Shown: positions 1 to 9,142, counted from the stretch's first letter. The stretch is 64,000 nucleotides of DNA from Thalassovita autumnalis (GCF_001458255.1 NZ_CYSB01000028.1:36574-100573); one strand, 5' to 3'. Numbers and translations are program-made. The notes: generated by a model not told the origin, from the sequence alone.

Positions 1-7
1 CGGCGGG

Positions 8-1189
8 TTGAAGGTTGAACATCTGAGCGTCAGCGATCGCGACGGTCATAAACTGCTGCAGGATCTGTCATTTCAACTGACAGCTGGCAGTGTTACGGGC
101 ATCACCGGCGACAGTTTCGCCGGGAAATCTTTGCTGCTAAAGGCCCTGACCGCCCCGCATGATCTGACTAATCTGGCGGTATCCGGACACGTATCGATCC
201 ACGGGCAATCGCCCTGGCATCGCAGCGGCCGGGAACGGGATGTGGATTTGATCTATCTCGGGGCACAGCCCCGGGTACTGCCGGGCAGCGGTGGCGATAA
301 CCTCTATTGTTTTAGATCTCCGGACAGCCCGAGGGGGGAGCATTTGCTAAAATCCCTCGTCCACAACAGCGATGTGGCTCAACATATTATCGCCAGCCCA
401 GATGCAACAACTCTGTCAAACGTCGAACAGAAAGCGCTGGCCTTCGCGCGCGCCTTTTATCTGCGCCCCGCTGCCTATCTGGTTGATCGTCCCGAAGACG
501 GATCCAGCGAATTACTGCGCGGCACCTTTTTGACCCGCCTGCGCGAGGAGCGCCGGCGTGGGGCAATTATCCTGCTGGTCACCGAAGATCGGGTACTGCT
601 GGAAGAATGTGATCAACTGATCGTGCTGCAAAATGGACGATTGGTCGAAATGGCCTCAGCCACAGAGATACGCGATCGAGAATCCTCAGGCTGGCAACGG
701 TTTGTGGGAAAACGCGATCTCGACAGCGAGGAGGCGCTGGACAGTTGGATCTGTGCCCAGTTCCGCCGTGATGGCGATGATGCCAACAGGCGGGCGGTCT
801 GTATGGTCGCCAATGAAATGCTGGCGCTGGCCTGCTACGCCACAGAACCGGGTATGGGACCCGGCGCCGTGACGGGCACCTCGCCACCTGGGGACACGGT
901 GTGTTTTGAGATTAAGCTTTTTGCCGGCCATTGCATCCTGCGGCTGCAACAGGCGCAGCCACTCTCCAGCGGCGCATTGGCGAAAGCCCAAAGCGATGCG
1001 GACAGCGATCGCGCGCTGACGCAGGCCCCGCTGGCGCGTATCCTGCGCGATAGTATGAGCGTCGAAAACACCGTCCACAATGGATCAAACTGGCTGCAGG
1101 TTGCCATTTCCATCTACGATCCACGCAAATCCAGCCCGCAAAGCACCCCCACGTCGGAGACGACAGCAGATGCCCTCAACCGCTCATAA
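8..1189 (+). CDS. Degenerate ABC-type ATPase-like protein of an export locus
   Basis: The N-terminal 220 residues have an ABC ATPase layout: a good Walker A (GDSFAGKS, about residues 34-41) and a Q-loop-like AQPRVLPG. The later motifs are broken. The signature reads LSNVEQK instead of LSGGQ, Walker B reads YLVDRPED with Arg where the catalytic Glu is expected, and the switch His is Glu (LLVTED). Residues 230-375 are not a standard ABC tail; NEMLALACYA and spaced strands faintly recall a HATPase_c_2 fold, which is only an inference. The gene overlaps the HlyD-type adaptor gene by 20 bases, so the two are probably cotranscribed. The TTG at 8 is the first start visible, and the true start may lie before the window. 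Confidence 0.6.
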   Translation: MKVEHLSVSDRDGHKLLQDLSFQLTAGSVTGITGDSFAGKSLLLKALTAPHDLTNLAVSGHVSIHGQSPWHRSGRERDVDLIYLGAQPRVLPGSGGDNLYCFRSPDSPRGEHLLKSLVHNSDVAQHIIASPDATTLSNVEQKALAFARAFYLRPAAYLVDRPEDGSSELLRGTFLTRLREERRRGAIILLVTEDRVLLEECDQLIVLQNGRLVEMASATEIRDRESSGWQRFVGKRDLDSEEALDSWICAQFRRDGDDANRRAVCMVANEMLALACYATEPGMGPGAVTGTSPPGDTVCFEIKLFAGHCILRLQQAQPLSSGALAKAQSDADSDRALTQAPLARILRDSMSVENTVHNGSNWLQVAISIYDPRKSSPQSTPTSETTADALNRS

Positions 1190-2462
1190 ATCTGTCACGC
1201 CGCGGCGGTTTCGGCTTGCTCCGGTGATCTGGCTGATCACCTGTTGGGCGCTCCTGACGGTTGGGGCTGTGGGCGCGTTTTTTCTATCGCAAACCCATCA
1301 GTTGAACGCCCCCATCGTGTTAAAAGGCGCACTACAGGCCGCGGAAACACCACAGGATTTGCTGCTACCGGCGCATATTCCGATGGGGGAGTTTCTGGTG
1401 CAGCAAGGCACCGAATTGACCGAGGGGACCGCGATCTTATCCTTCGATGTCAAAGCGCTGGAAGATCGCCAGAAATATCTACAAAGCGCGATCATGATCA
1501 GTTCCAGCGCGCAGGACTGTCTGCTCAACCAGGCCCGCCTGGAGGAATATGAAAATGCGGCGCGTGACCTTGAGGGCACCGTGCGGCTGGATATGCAAAC
1601 CGCGCTCAGCGCCTGCCGGTTGCAGCATCAAACCATTGCGCTGGACCGGCTGGAACTGCAGCAACAGCTGCAGCAGCTGCGCCATCGGGGTCAATTGGTG
1701 CAACAGAACCTCACACACGCCCTTGCGGATGTCTCAGGCGTTGAGCGCGAATCCCTGCGCCTGCGAATGGCGCTGGTTGCGCTGCGGTTTTCGGCCGAAG
1801 AACAGGTGCTGGAACTGCAGATCGCGCGCCAGATCACCGCGCAGGACAGCGCGCTGGTTGATCAGGCCAAGGCGGTCGCGCAGGACCGCGTGACTCTGGA
1901 ACAGCAACTTGCCCGGGTTGAGGCCTATCTGGCAGATCCGCATCTGCGCAGCCCCGCACCCGGACAACTGCAACGGATACGACCATTGCCACCGTCCAGC
2001 CGCTATGATGACGACATCGTCATTGCCCAATTGAGGATCATACAGGATGCCTATCACGCCCAGGCGATGATCCCTGCCGCGCGGGGCAGTGCCCTTAAGG
2101 TGGGCGACAGCGCTTTACTGCGGCTGGCGGGCCTGCCGCTGACCGCGCCCAAAGTGCCCGCCCGCCTGACGGCCATCGACACCGTGCCGGGGCAAATGTC
2201 TGAACAGGGGCAGAGCCAACTGACCCTGACCCTGCACCCTGATCAGATAGACGCGCCGCTCTGGCGTGATCAGGTGATCCGCAAGCTGGAATTGATGAAC
2301 GGCCGGTCACAGGTTGAGGTGATCCTGCCGCGCACCACATTGGCCGAGGTAATCAGCCGTCAGCTGCCACCGGGTCTGGCGGATCTGTCTTGGCCAACTA
2401 CCCTCGCAGCGGCCTTTGCAAAGCAAACTCCTCTCTTGCCCCTTGGGGATGTGGCGCGGTAG
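1170..2462 (+). CDS. HlyD-type periplasmic adaptor (membrane fusion protein)
   Basis: The protein has about 430 residues. It begins with a short basic cytoplasmic stretch and one membrane helix (about residues 15-38). A beta segment follows, then a long Gln/Leu/Arg-rich region likely to form a coiled-coil hairpin (about 75-250), then a C-terminal beta-rich part. This is the architecture of the inner-membrane adaptor of type I secretion or tripartite efflux systems. The ATG at 1170 was chosen over the longer frame from 1080 because it lies just before the membrane segment and overlaps the upstream ABC gene in the usual coupled way. No outer-membrane partner is visible here. The cargo cannot be told. 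Confidence 0.7.
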   Translation: MPSTAHKSVTPRRFRLAPVIWLITCWALLTVGAVGAFFLSQTHQLNAPIVLKGALQAAETPQDLLLPAHIPMGEFLVQQGTELTEGTAILSFDVKALEDRQKYLQSAIMISSSAQDCLLNQARLEEYENAARDLEGTVRLDMQTALSACRLQHQTIALDRLELQQQLQQLRHRGQLVQQNLTHALADVSGVERESLRLRMALVALRFSAEEQVLELQIARQITAQDSALVDQAKAVAQDRVTLEQQLARVEAYLADPHLRSPAPGQLQRIRPLPPSSRYDDDIVIAQLRIIQDAYHAQAMIPAARGSALKVGDSALLRLAGLPLTAPKVPARLTAIDTVPGQMSEQGQSQLTLTLHPDQIDAPLWRDQVIRKLELMNGRSQVEVILPRTTLAEVISRQLPPGLADLSWPTTLAAAFAKQTPLLPLGDVAR

Positions 2463-2529
2463 CCATAGGCAACCCAAATCACCGGCGTTCCCCGGGCCGG
2501 GCGCGCCCCTGGGAGAGAGAGGATAAGAC

Positions 2530-3360
2530 ATGGACGTGATTTCCGAAAACCGCTGCTTCGGCGGCACCCAAGGGGTATACAGCCACCGGTCTGAGGCCAC
2601 CGATTGCGATATGACCTTTGGCCTGTTCCTGCCGGAGGAGGCTGAGGACGGCCCGGTGCCGGTGCTTTGGTACCTCTCCGGCCTGACCTGCACCCATGAA
2701 AACGCCATGGTCAAAGCCGGGGCGCAGGCCTGGGCGTCGGAGCAGGGCCTGGCGCTGGTCTTCCCCGACACCTCACCACGTGGTGACACGGTGGCCGATG
2801 ATGAGGCCTATGATCTGGGCAAAGGCGCCGGCTTCTACGTCAACGCGACCGAGACCCCCTGGGCGCCGCATTACAACATGTGGGACTACGTGACCGAGGA
2901 ACTGCCGCGGCTGATCACCGGCAATTTTGCAATTGACGAAGAACGTCAGTCGATCACCGGTCATTCGATGGGCGGGCATGGCGCGCTGACCATGGCGATG
3001 CGCCTGCCGGGCCGGTTCCGCTCGGTCTCGGCCTTTGCACCGATCTGCCACCCCACCGCCGGGGATTGGGGACGCAAGCAGTTGCAGGCCTATCTGGGCG
3101 ACGCACCAGACGCCTGGGCCGCCCATGACGCGACCCTGCTGATGCGCGGCGAAGGGCTGGACATTCCGCTGCTGGTCGACACCGGCAGCAATGATCAGTT
3201 CATCGACCTGCTGATGCCCGAAGCCTTTGCCGAAGCCGTGAACGCCCGCCGCGTGCCGGCCCAGCTGCGGCTGCAGAAAGGCTATGATCACAGCTATTTC
3301 TTCGTCTCGACCTTCATGGAAGATCACATCGCCTTCCACGCTGAGGCGCTTTATTCATGA
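2530..3360 (+). CDS. fghA: S-formylglutathione hydrolase
   Basis: This cytoplasmic esterase (276 residues, the family length) hydrolyses S-formylglutathione to formate and glutathione, the second step of glutathione-dependent formaldehyde oxidation. It has the alpha/beta-hydrolase nucleophile elbow GHSMGG with Ser146, a likely acid in GSNDQF (Asp222) and His254 in GYDHSY. It also has the family motifs [10 protein letters not shown] and FPDTSPRG. A purine-rich ribosome site (GGGAGAGAGAGGA) precedes the ATG. The first enzyme of the pathway is encoded at 10431-11543, so the pathway is split within the window. The next gene overlaps its stop codon (ATGA). Confidence 0.93.
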   Translation: MDVISENRCFGGTQGVYSHRSEATDCDMTFGLFLPEEAEDGPVPVLWYLSGLTCTHENAMVKAGAQAWASEQGLALVFPDTSPRGDTVADDEAYDLGKGAGFYVNATETPWAPHYNMWDYVTEELPRLITGNFAIDEERQSITGHSMGGHGALTMAMRLPGRFRSVSAFAPICHPTAGDWGRKQLQAYLGDAPDAWAAHDATLLMRGEGLDIPLLVDTGSNDQFIDLLMPEAFAEAVNARRVPAQLRLQKGYDHSYFFVSTFMEDHIAFHAEALYS

Positions 3361-3809
3361 CGATCCTCTACGTCGATGCGGATGCCTGCCCGGTCAAGGC
3401 CGAGGCCGAGCGGGTTGCCACCCGCCACCGCATTGCAATGAAACTGGTCAGCAACGGCGGCCTGCGCCCGTCACAGAACCCGCTGGTTGAGAGCGTGATC
3501 GTGCCCGAGGGACCGGATGTCGCCGATATGTGGATCGCCGAACGCGCCACAACGGGTGACGTGGTGATCACCAATGACATCCCGCTGGCGGCCAAATGCG
3601 TTGCCGCGGGGGCGCTGGTTCTGAAACCCAATGGCGAAGCCCTGACCAAGGCGAACGTGGGCAACGCCCTGGCCACCCGCGATCTGATGACCGACCTGCG
3701 GGCCGCGGATCCCTTCCGTCAGGGCGGCGGACGGCCGTTTTCCAAGGCCGACCGGTCCCGTTTTCTGGACGCATTAGAACGGCAAATCCGCGCCGCGATG
3801 AAAGGGTAA
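3357..3809 (+). CDS. YaiI/YqxD family protein (DUF188, UPF0178)
   Basis: This 150-residue protein starts with [12 protein letters not shown], the conserved acidic start of the YaiI/YqxD family. The family has a PIN-like fold with a predicted metal site but no settled function. Further conserved parts are the SNGG block near residue 33, [11 protein letters not shown] near 70 and the C-terminal [17 protein letters not shown]. The gene overlaps fghA by four bases and is followed after four bases by the HAD gene, so it is part of the fghA operon by position. The role in that operon is unknown. Confidence 0.88.
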   Translation: MTILYVDADACPVKAEAERVATRHRIAMKLVSNGGLRPSQNPLVESVIVPEGPDVADMWIAERATTGDVVITNDIPLAAKCVAAGALVLKPNGEALTKANVGNALATRDLMTDLRAADPFRQGGGRPFSKADRSRFLDALERQIRAAMKG

Positions 3810-3813
3810 GGCA

Positions 3814-4440
3814 GTGTCACATATCCCCAAAACGGTGGTTTTCGATCTGGGCCGCGTGCTGGTTCATTGGGAGCCGGAGGCGTTTTATGACGCCGAGATT
3901 GGCCCTGAGAGGCGCAAGGCGCTGTTCGCGGCGGTGGACCTTTATGGGTACAATCTGCGGATTGATCTGGGTGAAGCACCAGAGCCCGTGATGCGCGAAG
4001 CCGCGGCGGCGCACCCGGATTACGCCGATGAAATCATGATGTGGGCGGAGCGCTGGATCGAGCTGTTGCCCGGGGCCATCGACCATTCGGTGCGCCTGCT
4101 GAAAGCGTTGAAGGCAAAGGGCCACCACGTGGTCGCGTTAACCAACTTTGGCCGCGAAACCCTGGCCATCGCTGGGGCGCATCATCCGTTTCTGACCCTG
4201 TTTGACCAACGGTTTGTCTCGGCTGAGCTGGGGCTGGCGAAGCCGGATCCTGCGATCTATCAGGCGGTTGAAGAGGCGACAGGACGCGCGCCGCGGGACC
4301 TGCTGTTCACCGATGACACAGCCGCCAATATCGACGCCGCCGCCGCGCGGGGCTGGCACACCCATCTCTTTACCACCCCGCAGGGCTGGGCCGACTGTCT
4401 GGTCACCCATGGCGTCCTGACGGCGCAGGAGGCTTCATGA
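3814..4440 (+). CDS. HAD-superfamily phosphatase, YihX-like
   Basis: The 208-residue protein has the four HAD motifs: I, VVFDLGRVLVHW with the nucleophile Asp11; II, ALTNFG; III, the Lys in LAKPDPAIYQ; IV, LFTDDTAANI. Motif I is DxG rather than DxD, as in the YihX-like branch. An alpha-helical cap sits between motifs I and II, which fits subclass IA. The substrate is probably a small phosphorylated metabolite, but nothing in the sequence names it. The start is a GTG four bases after the preceding stop. The stop overlaps the start of the ornithine cyclodeaminase-family gene. Confidence 0.85.
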   Translation: MSHIPKTVVFDLGRVLVHWEPEAFYDAEIGPERRKALFAAVDLYGYNLRIDLGEAPEPVMREAAAAHPDYADEIMMWAERWIELLPGAIDHSVRLLKALKAKGHHVVALTNFGRETLAIAGAHHPFLTLFDQRFVSAELGLAKPDPAIYQAVEEATGRAPRDLLFTDDTAANIDAAAARGWHTHLFTTPQGWADCLVTHGVLTAQEAS

Positions 4441-5354
4441 GCATCACCATCATCCCCTTTGACGAGGGCGAGTCGCATCTGAACTGGCTGGATTTCACCG
4501 CCGCTTTGGCCAAGGGTCACCAGCTGCCGAAGGCCGAAATCGCTGATACTTTCCTCTACCGCGGCAAGGACACGCTGCTGAACCGCGCCGCCTGGATTGA
4601 CGGGCTGGGGCTGGCGGTCAAATCCGCCACCATCTTCCCCGGCAACCCCGACAAGGGCACGCCGATGGTCAATGGCGGCGTCTCGCTCTATGGCGATCAG
4701 GACGGCTTGCTGGAGGCGCTGGTGGATTTCCATCTGGTGACCAAATGGAAAACGGCCGGTGACAGCCTCTTGGCCGCCACCCGTCTGGCGCGCCCTGACA
4801 GCCGCAACATCCTGATCGTGGGCGCTGGCACTGTGGGCCGGTCATTGCGGCAGGCCTATGGCGCAGCCTTCCCCGAGGCGACGTTCACCATCTGGAACCG
4901 CACCACCGCCAAGGCCGAAGCCTTCGCCGCCGAGTTTCCCGGCATGCAGGTGGCGGAAGATTTGGAAACCGCAGTGAAGGCCGCCGATATCGTCACCAGC
5001 GCCACGATGGTCACCGAACCGATCCTGAAAGGTGAGTGGCTGCAACCCGGCCAGCACATCGATCTGATCGGCGCCTACCGCCCCGATATGCGCGAAACAG
5101 ACGATACCGCGCTGCAACGTGCCAGCGTCTATGTCGACAGTTTTGACACCACCATCGGCCATATCGGTGAGATTGAGATCCCGCTGCAATCAGGCGCCCT
5201 GAAACGCGATGAGATGATTGCAGATTACTATGACCTGGGCGCGTTCCAGCGCCGCTCTGACGATGAGATCACGCTGTTCAAAAATGGTGGCGGTGCCCAT
5301 CTGGATCTGATGACCAGCCGCTACATTTTGGACGCTTGGAACGCAGCGGACTAA
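4437..5354 (+). CDS. Ornithine cyclodeaminase / mu-crystallin family NAD(P)-dependent enzyme
   Basis: This 305-residue protein follows the ornithine cyclodeaminase fold. A substrate/dimerisation half carries AVKSATIFPGNP and GGVSLYGDQDGLLEALVD (about residues 60-100). A Rossmann domain has GAGTVGRSL (about 128-136). Near the C-terminus are VDSFDTT and KNGGGAHLDLM. Members act as ornithine cyclodeaminases, ketimine reductases or amino-acid dehydrogenases, and the sequence alone does not separate these. The gene overlaps the HAD gene by four bases and ends in front of a strong terminator, so it closes the fghA operon. Confidence 0.85.
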   Translation: MSITIIPFDEGESHLNWLDFTAALAKGHQLPKAEIADTFLYRGKDTLLNRAAWIDGLGLAVKSATIFPGNPDKGTPMVNGGVSLYGDQDGLLEALVDFHLVTKWKTAGDSLLAATRLARPDSRNILIVGAGTVGRSLRQAYGAAFPEATFTIWNRTTAKAEAFAAEFPGMQVAEDLETAVKAADIVTSATMVTEPILKGEWLQPGQHIDLIGAYRPDMRETDDTALQRASVYVDSFDTTIGHIGEIEIPLQSGALKRDEMIADYYDLGAFQRRSDDEITLFKNGGGAHLDLMTSRYILDAWNAAD

Positions 5355-5378
5355 GCCCTGCTAACGCTTTAAAGCCAA

Positions 5379-5409
5379 AAACGCCGCCCTAACTGGGCGG
5401 CGTTTTTTT
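5379..5409 (+). terminator. Rho-independent terminator, probably bidirectional
   Basis: A near-perfect hairpin (AACGCCGCCC / GGGCGGCGTT, loop TAACT) is followed by seven T on the plus strand and preceded by five A. It can therefore stop both the fghA operon and the convergent MFS gene ending at 5417. Confidence 0.9.
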
Positions 5410-5416
5410 GGTCGGA

Positions 5417-6652
5417 TCAGGCCATCGCCTCAATCCGTTTTTCCCGCACCGGCAGGTGGATCAGCGCTGAGAAGGCGCCAACCCCTACGCCGACCCACCA
5501 GACAGCCTCATACGAGCCATAGGTGTCATACATCCGGCCACCCAGCCAAACGCCCAGAAAGCTGCCCAGCTGGTGGCTGAAAAACACGATGCCATAAAGC
5601 GTACCCATGTAGCGCAGCCCGTAAAGATGCGCGATCAACCCCGAGGTCAGCGGCACCGTGGCCAGCCAGAGCGACCCCATGGAGATCGAGAAGATCAGCA
5701 CCGTGGTCGGTGTCATCGGGGTCAGGATAAAGGCCGCTGCGATCACCGTGCGCAGGGCGTAAATCGTTGCCAGCAGGTATTTTTTGGAGAAGCGATTGCC
5801 CAGCCAGCCCGCGAAAATCGTGCCGGCGATATTGGCCAGACCAATCAGCGAAATCGCCACAGCGCCAAGGGCTGAGGTGGTGGTGATCCCCATCGAATGC
5901 AGCACGCCACCGGGCATGATCGGGCCACACATTTCGGTCACGAAGGCCGGGAAATGCGCTGTGACAAAGGCCAGCTGATAGCCGCAGCTGAAAAAACCAA
6001 GAAAGATCATCGTGTAGCTGGGATCCTTCAGCGCCTTTTTCAGGATCTCGCCCATGCTTTCCTGCAGTTCCGCCTTGGTTGCCGCCTCGGGCGCGCGCAT
6101 CATCGGCAACAGCAGCAGAACCGCAAGGATCGCCGCCGCGAAACACAGGAACACCGACTGCCAGGTCATGAAACCCAGCATCCATTCCGCCATCGGCGCA
6201 CCGATCACCTGCCCGCCAGACCCGGCTGCTGTGGCAATCGCCATCGCCATCGACCGGTTCTTGTCAGAGGCCGCGCGTCCAACCACGGCGAGGATCACAC
6301 CAAAGCCGGTGCCGGCGACGCCGAAGCCCACAAAAATCTCATAAAACTGATGCGCTCCGGGCGTGGTCGCAAAGGCCGAGGCCACAAGGCCAATCGCATA
6401 GAGCACCGCGCCCATCACAATCGCTTTGCGGTCGCCCATTTTTTCGGCGATGGCGCCGAAAATCGGCTGACCGATCCCCCAGGCCAGGTTCTGAATGGCG
6501 ATGGCCAGACTGAATTCGGCCCGGAGCCAGCCGAACTCCTCAGCGATTGGGATCTGGAACACCCCGAAAGAGGCGCGGATCGCAAAGCCTGTCAGGATGA
6601 TGATGCAGCCAACGATCAGAACAGGCGTGAACAAAGGGGCAGATTTCTGCAT
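5417..6652 (-). CDS. MFS transporter
   Basis: The 411-residue protein is hydrophobic throughout and can hold twelve membrane helices. MGDRKAIVMG between helices 2 and 3 matches the MFS A-motif position, and a basic/acidic loop lies near the middle (about residues 190-210). It starts directly with helix 1, without a signal peptide. The overall style recalls the oxalate/formate-antiporter and monocarboxylate group, but the substrate is not shown. It is a single gene, convergent with the fghA operon across a shared terminator and divergent from zapE. Confidence 0.85.
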   Translation of the reverse strand: MQKSAPLFTPVLIVGCIIILTGFAIRASFGVFQIPIAEEFGWLRAEFSLAIAIQNLAWGIGQPIFGAIAEKMGDRKAIVMGAVLYAIGLVASAFATTPGAHQFYEIFVGFGVAGTGFGVILAVVGRAASDKNRSMAMAIATAAGSGGQVIGAPMAEWMLGFMTWQSVFLCFAAAILAVLLLLPMMRAPEAATKAELQESMGEILKKALKDPSYTMIFLGFFSCGYQLAFVTAHFPAFVTEMCGPIMPGGVLHSMGITTTSALGAVAISLIGLANIAGTIFAGWLGNRFSKKYLLATIYALRTVIAAAFILTPMTPTTVLIFSISMGSLWLATVPLTSGLIAHLYGLRYMGTLYGIVFFSHQLGSFLGVWLGGRMYDTYGSYEAVWWVGVGVGAFSALIHLPVREKRIEAMA

Positions 6653-6815
6653 GGCGGCCTCTTGAATTTGGTCAGGGTTTATTCCCTATGCGTGGAAAAT
6701 TAGCCTGTTAACAATTGAGCACAAGGTCAATTCAACATTTGTGAAACCCCAGGCCACAACTGGTGATGACCCGCGCCCCCTTCCCCCATCGGGCGCGATT
6801 GGCTATCAGCAGGGC

Positions 6816-7877
6816 ATGAGCAGTCTAATCGATCTTTACGCCCAGCGTGTTGCCTCCGGTGAGATCACGGTTGATCCCGCACAAGAGGCCGTCCTGCCCG
6901 AGTTTGAGCGCATCCGCGCCGAACTGGCCAAACCCGTGAAGAAAGGGTTCTTCCGCAAGGCCCCGCCGCCGCCCAAGGGGCTGTACCTTTGGGGAGGTGT
7001 GGGACGTGGCAAGTCGATGTTGATGGATCTGTTTGTGGACCAGCTGGATGTGCCTGCCCGGCGGGTGCATTTCCACGCCTTCATGCAGGAAATCCACACC
7101 GCGATGCATCAGGCCCGTCAGGACGGTATCGAAGACAGCCTGGCCCCGGTGGCCGAGAAGGTGGCCAAAGAGGTCAAGGTACTGGCCTTTGATGAAATGC
7201 AGATCACCGACATCACCGATGCGATGATCGTGGGGCGCCTGTTTCAGATCCTGTTTGATGCCGGGGTTGTGGTGGTCACCACCTCAAACCGGGTGCCCGA
7301 TGACCTCTATAAAAACGGGCTGAACCGCCAGCTGTTCCTGCCTTTCATCGATATCCTGAAGGACAAGATGTGCGTCTGGGAACTGGTCAGCCCCAATGAC
7401 TACCGCCAGAACCGCCTGCAGGGCGAAGAGGTCTATTTCACCCCCATTGATGAGGCCAGTCGGCAGAAAATCCGTGAGGTCTGGGAACACCTCAGCGGCG
7501 GGCCGGCGCAACCGCTGATCCTCAAGGTCAAAGGCCGTGAGGTGGAAATCCCGCAGTTCCGCAACGGCGTCGCCCGGGCCACTTTCTATGATCTTTGTGG
7601 CAAGATGCTGGGCGCTGGCGACTATCTGGCGCTGGCGGAAACCGTGAAGGTTCTGATCCTCGAAGACATTCCACGTCTGGGGCGTTCAAACTTTAACGAA
7701 GCGAAACGTTTCGTAACGCTGATCGACGCGCTTTATGAGGCCGGCACCCGTTTGGTCTGCTCCGCCGCGGACCAGCCCGAAAGCCTCTATATCGAAGGCG
7801 AAGGCGTGTTTGAATTTGAACGCACCGCCAGCCGGTTGCGGGAAATGCAATCGGCCAGCTGGGGCAAGGACGGCTGA
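6816..7877 (+). CDS. zapE: Cell division ATPase ZapE (AFG1 family)
   Basis: This P-loop ATPase family is linked to division under stress in Escherichia coli and to mitochondrial LACE1/AFG1. It has Walker A in GGVGRGKSML, Walker B in VLAFDEMQITD, a sensor-like VVTTSNRVP and the late family block RLGRSNFNEAKRFVTLIDALYE. A GTG at 6741 gives a longer frame. The ATG at 6816 (MSSLIDLYAQRVASG) was preferred because homologues start at this point and the extra 25 residues are low-complexity. Neither start has a convincing ribosome site. It is a single gene. Confidence 0.88.
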   Translation: MSSLIDLYAQRVASGEITVDPAQEAVLPEFERIRAELAKPVKKGFFRKAPPPPKGLYLWGGVGRGKSMLMDLFVDQLDVPARRVHFHAFMQEIHTAMHQARQDGIEDSLAPVAEKVAKEVKVLAFDEMQITDITDAMIVGRLFQILFDAGVVVVTTSNRVPDDLYKNGLNRQLFLPFIDILKDKMCVWELVSPNDYRQNRLQGEEVYFTPIDEASRQKIREVWEHLSGGPAQPLILKVKGREVEIPQFRNGVARATFYDLCGKMLGAGDYLALAETVKVLILEDIPRLGRSNFNEAKRFVTLIDALYEAGTRLVCSAADQPESLYIEGEGVFEFERTASRLREMQSASWGKDG

Positions 7878-7891
7878 AACAGCCCCCGCCC

Positions 7892-7961
7892 CTTTCAATG
7901 ATCCGAAAAATACTCTGGGGGTGAATGGCACCAAACGGGTGCCAGAGGGGGCAAAGCCCCC
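7892..7961. repeat. Dispersed intergenic repeat followed by two hairpins
   Basis: Between zapE and the convergent mbfA lies CTTTCAATG-A-TCC-G-AAAAATACTC (from 7892). An inverted copy with one mismatch and one indel recurs at 28432-28454. Two perfect stems follow: TGGCACC/GGTGCCA (7926-7944) and GGGGGC/GCCCCC (7947-7961). No T-run follows them. They may end or protect both convergent transcripts. Confidence 0.6.
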
Positions 7962-7982
7962 CACCCTGCCGCTTGAGGTTCG

Positions 7983-8957
7983 CTACCCCGATCCGATCAG
8001 CACACCCGCAGCAAAGACCAATGCGCCGCCCAGCACCACCTGCAGTGCGGCCCGCAGGAATGGGGTTTCCATGTATTTCTTCTGGATCCAGGCAATGGCC
8101 CAAAGTTCCAGAAACACCACCGCAAAGGCGATCAATGTGGCGGTCCAGAAATCCGGGATCAGATAGGGCAGCGCATGGCCCAGCCCGCCCACCGTTGTCA
8201 TCACCCCTGAGGCGACACCGCGCTTGAACGGGGAGCCGCGACCGGACAGCTCGCCATCATCTGACGCCGCTTCGGTGAAACCCATGGAGATCCCCGCCCC
8301 GACCGAGGCCGCAAGACCAACCAAAAAGGTGGTCCAGGTGTCCTGCGTGGCAAAGGCGGTGGCAAAGATCGGCGCCAGGGTTGAAACCGAGCCGTCCATC
8401 AAACCGGCCAGACCGGGCTGCACCCAGGTCAGAACAAACTGGCGCCGCGCTGTGCGCTCTTCGTCGCTGCGCTGATCTGGGCCTAACAGGCGATTCTCCA
8501 GCGTCTCCGCGTGATCGGCATGGCCTGCCTCTGCCGCAGCCAGATCCCCAAGCAACTGACGGGTGTCAGCATCTTTTGTCTGGCTGGCGGCTTTCAGATA
8601 GAACGCCTCCGCCGCGCGTTCCATCGCGGCGGCCTCGGTCCGGATCCGCTCTACCCCGAGGTTTTCCAACAACCAGACGGGCCTGCGCGCGTGAAAGCCC
8701 GCAACATGTTCGCGGCGGATCAGCGGCACATGATCGCCAAACCGCTGTTTGTGCAGGGCCAGCAGCTGACGACGATGATCATCCTCTTCCGCCGCCATAC
8801 CGTCGAAAATCGCCGCGCTGTCGGGGTAGTCTTGGCGCAGCTGCTGCGCATAGCCCCGGTAAATGCGTGCATCATCTTCTTCGGATGAAATGGCCAGCGC
8901 CAAAATCTCTTGTTCCGAGAGATCGCGGAATTTCCGCCGGTGTATTGAAAATCGCAT
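7983..8957 (-). CDS. mbfA: Membrane-bound ferritin-like iron exporter MbfA (Er-VIT1)
   Basis: The protein fuses a rubrerythrin/ferritin-like four-helix domain (about residues 1-165) to a VIT1/CCC1-type membrane domain (about 175-324). The first part has di-iron motifs such as SSEEDDARIY, AAEEDDHR and EAGHADHAE. The second has TAFATQDTWTTFLVG, GAGISMGFTEA and several helices. In Agrobacterium and Bradyrhizobium MbfA exports iron and protects from hydrogen peroxide under control of Irr. The ATG at 8957 was chosen rather than the TTG at 8969, because a GGGGG ribosome site lies just before it and the TTG falls inside the Irr-type palindrome. Confidence 0.9.
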   Translation of the reverse strand: MRFSIHRRKFRDLSEQEILALAISSEEDDARIYRGYAQQLRQDYPDSAAIFDGMAAEEDDHRRQLLALHKQRFGDHVPLIRREHVAGFHARRPVWLLENLGVERIRTEAAAMERAAEAFYLKAASQTKDADTRQLLGDLAAAEAGHADHAETLENRLLGPDQRSDEERTARRQFVLTWVQPGLAGLMDGSVSTLAPIFATAFATQDTWTTFLVGLAASVGAGISMGFTEAASDDGELSGRGSPFKRGVASGVMTTVGGLGHALPYLIPDFWTATLIAFAVVFLELWAIAWIQKKYMETPFLRAALQVVLGGALVFAAGVLIGSG

Positions 8958-8967
8958 GGGAACCCCC

Positions 8968-8988
8968 AACTTAGAATAGTTCTAAGTT
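8968..8988 (-). promoter_or_regulatory. Irr-type iron control element (ICE box) of mbfA
   Basis: Perfect nine-base arms AACTTAGAA and TTCTAAGTT are separated by TAG. They end eleven bases before the mbfA start and abut its ribosome site. The core TTAGAA-N3-TTCTAA has the known form of Irr boxes in alphaproteobacteria. The position suits repression by Irr under low iron. Confidence 0.85.
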
Positions 8989-9025
8989 ATGATCTAACCC
9001 ACCGCAGTGCAACCCATCGCTTGTT

Positions 9026-9046
9026 TAAACTGAACTGCTCAGTTTA
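9026..9046. promoter_or_regulatory. Palindromic operator, probably of the TetR gene at 9143
   Basis: Perfect eight-base arms TAAACTGA and TCAGTTTA are separated by ACTGC. The site lies about 100 bases before the TetR-family start, a common position for an autoregulatory site. It is also close enough to mbfA to affect it, but its form differs from the Irr box. Confidence 0.6.
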
Positions 9047-9142
9047 TAGTGACAGCCTGCTGACACACGCCCGCAACCGATTCCCGCCCGCCAGAAAGAC
9101 GACGCATCCTGGTCCGTCTCGGGCCCCGCCAAAAGGACCCAC

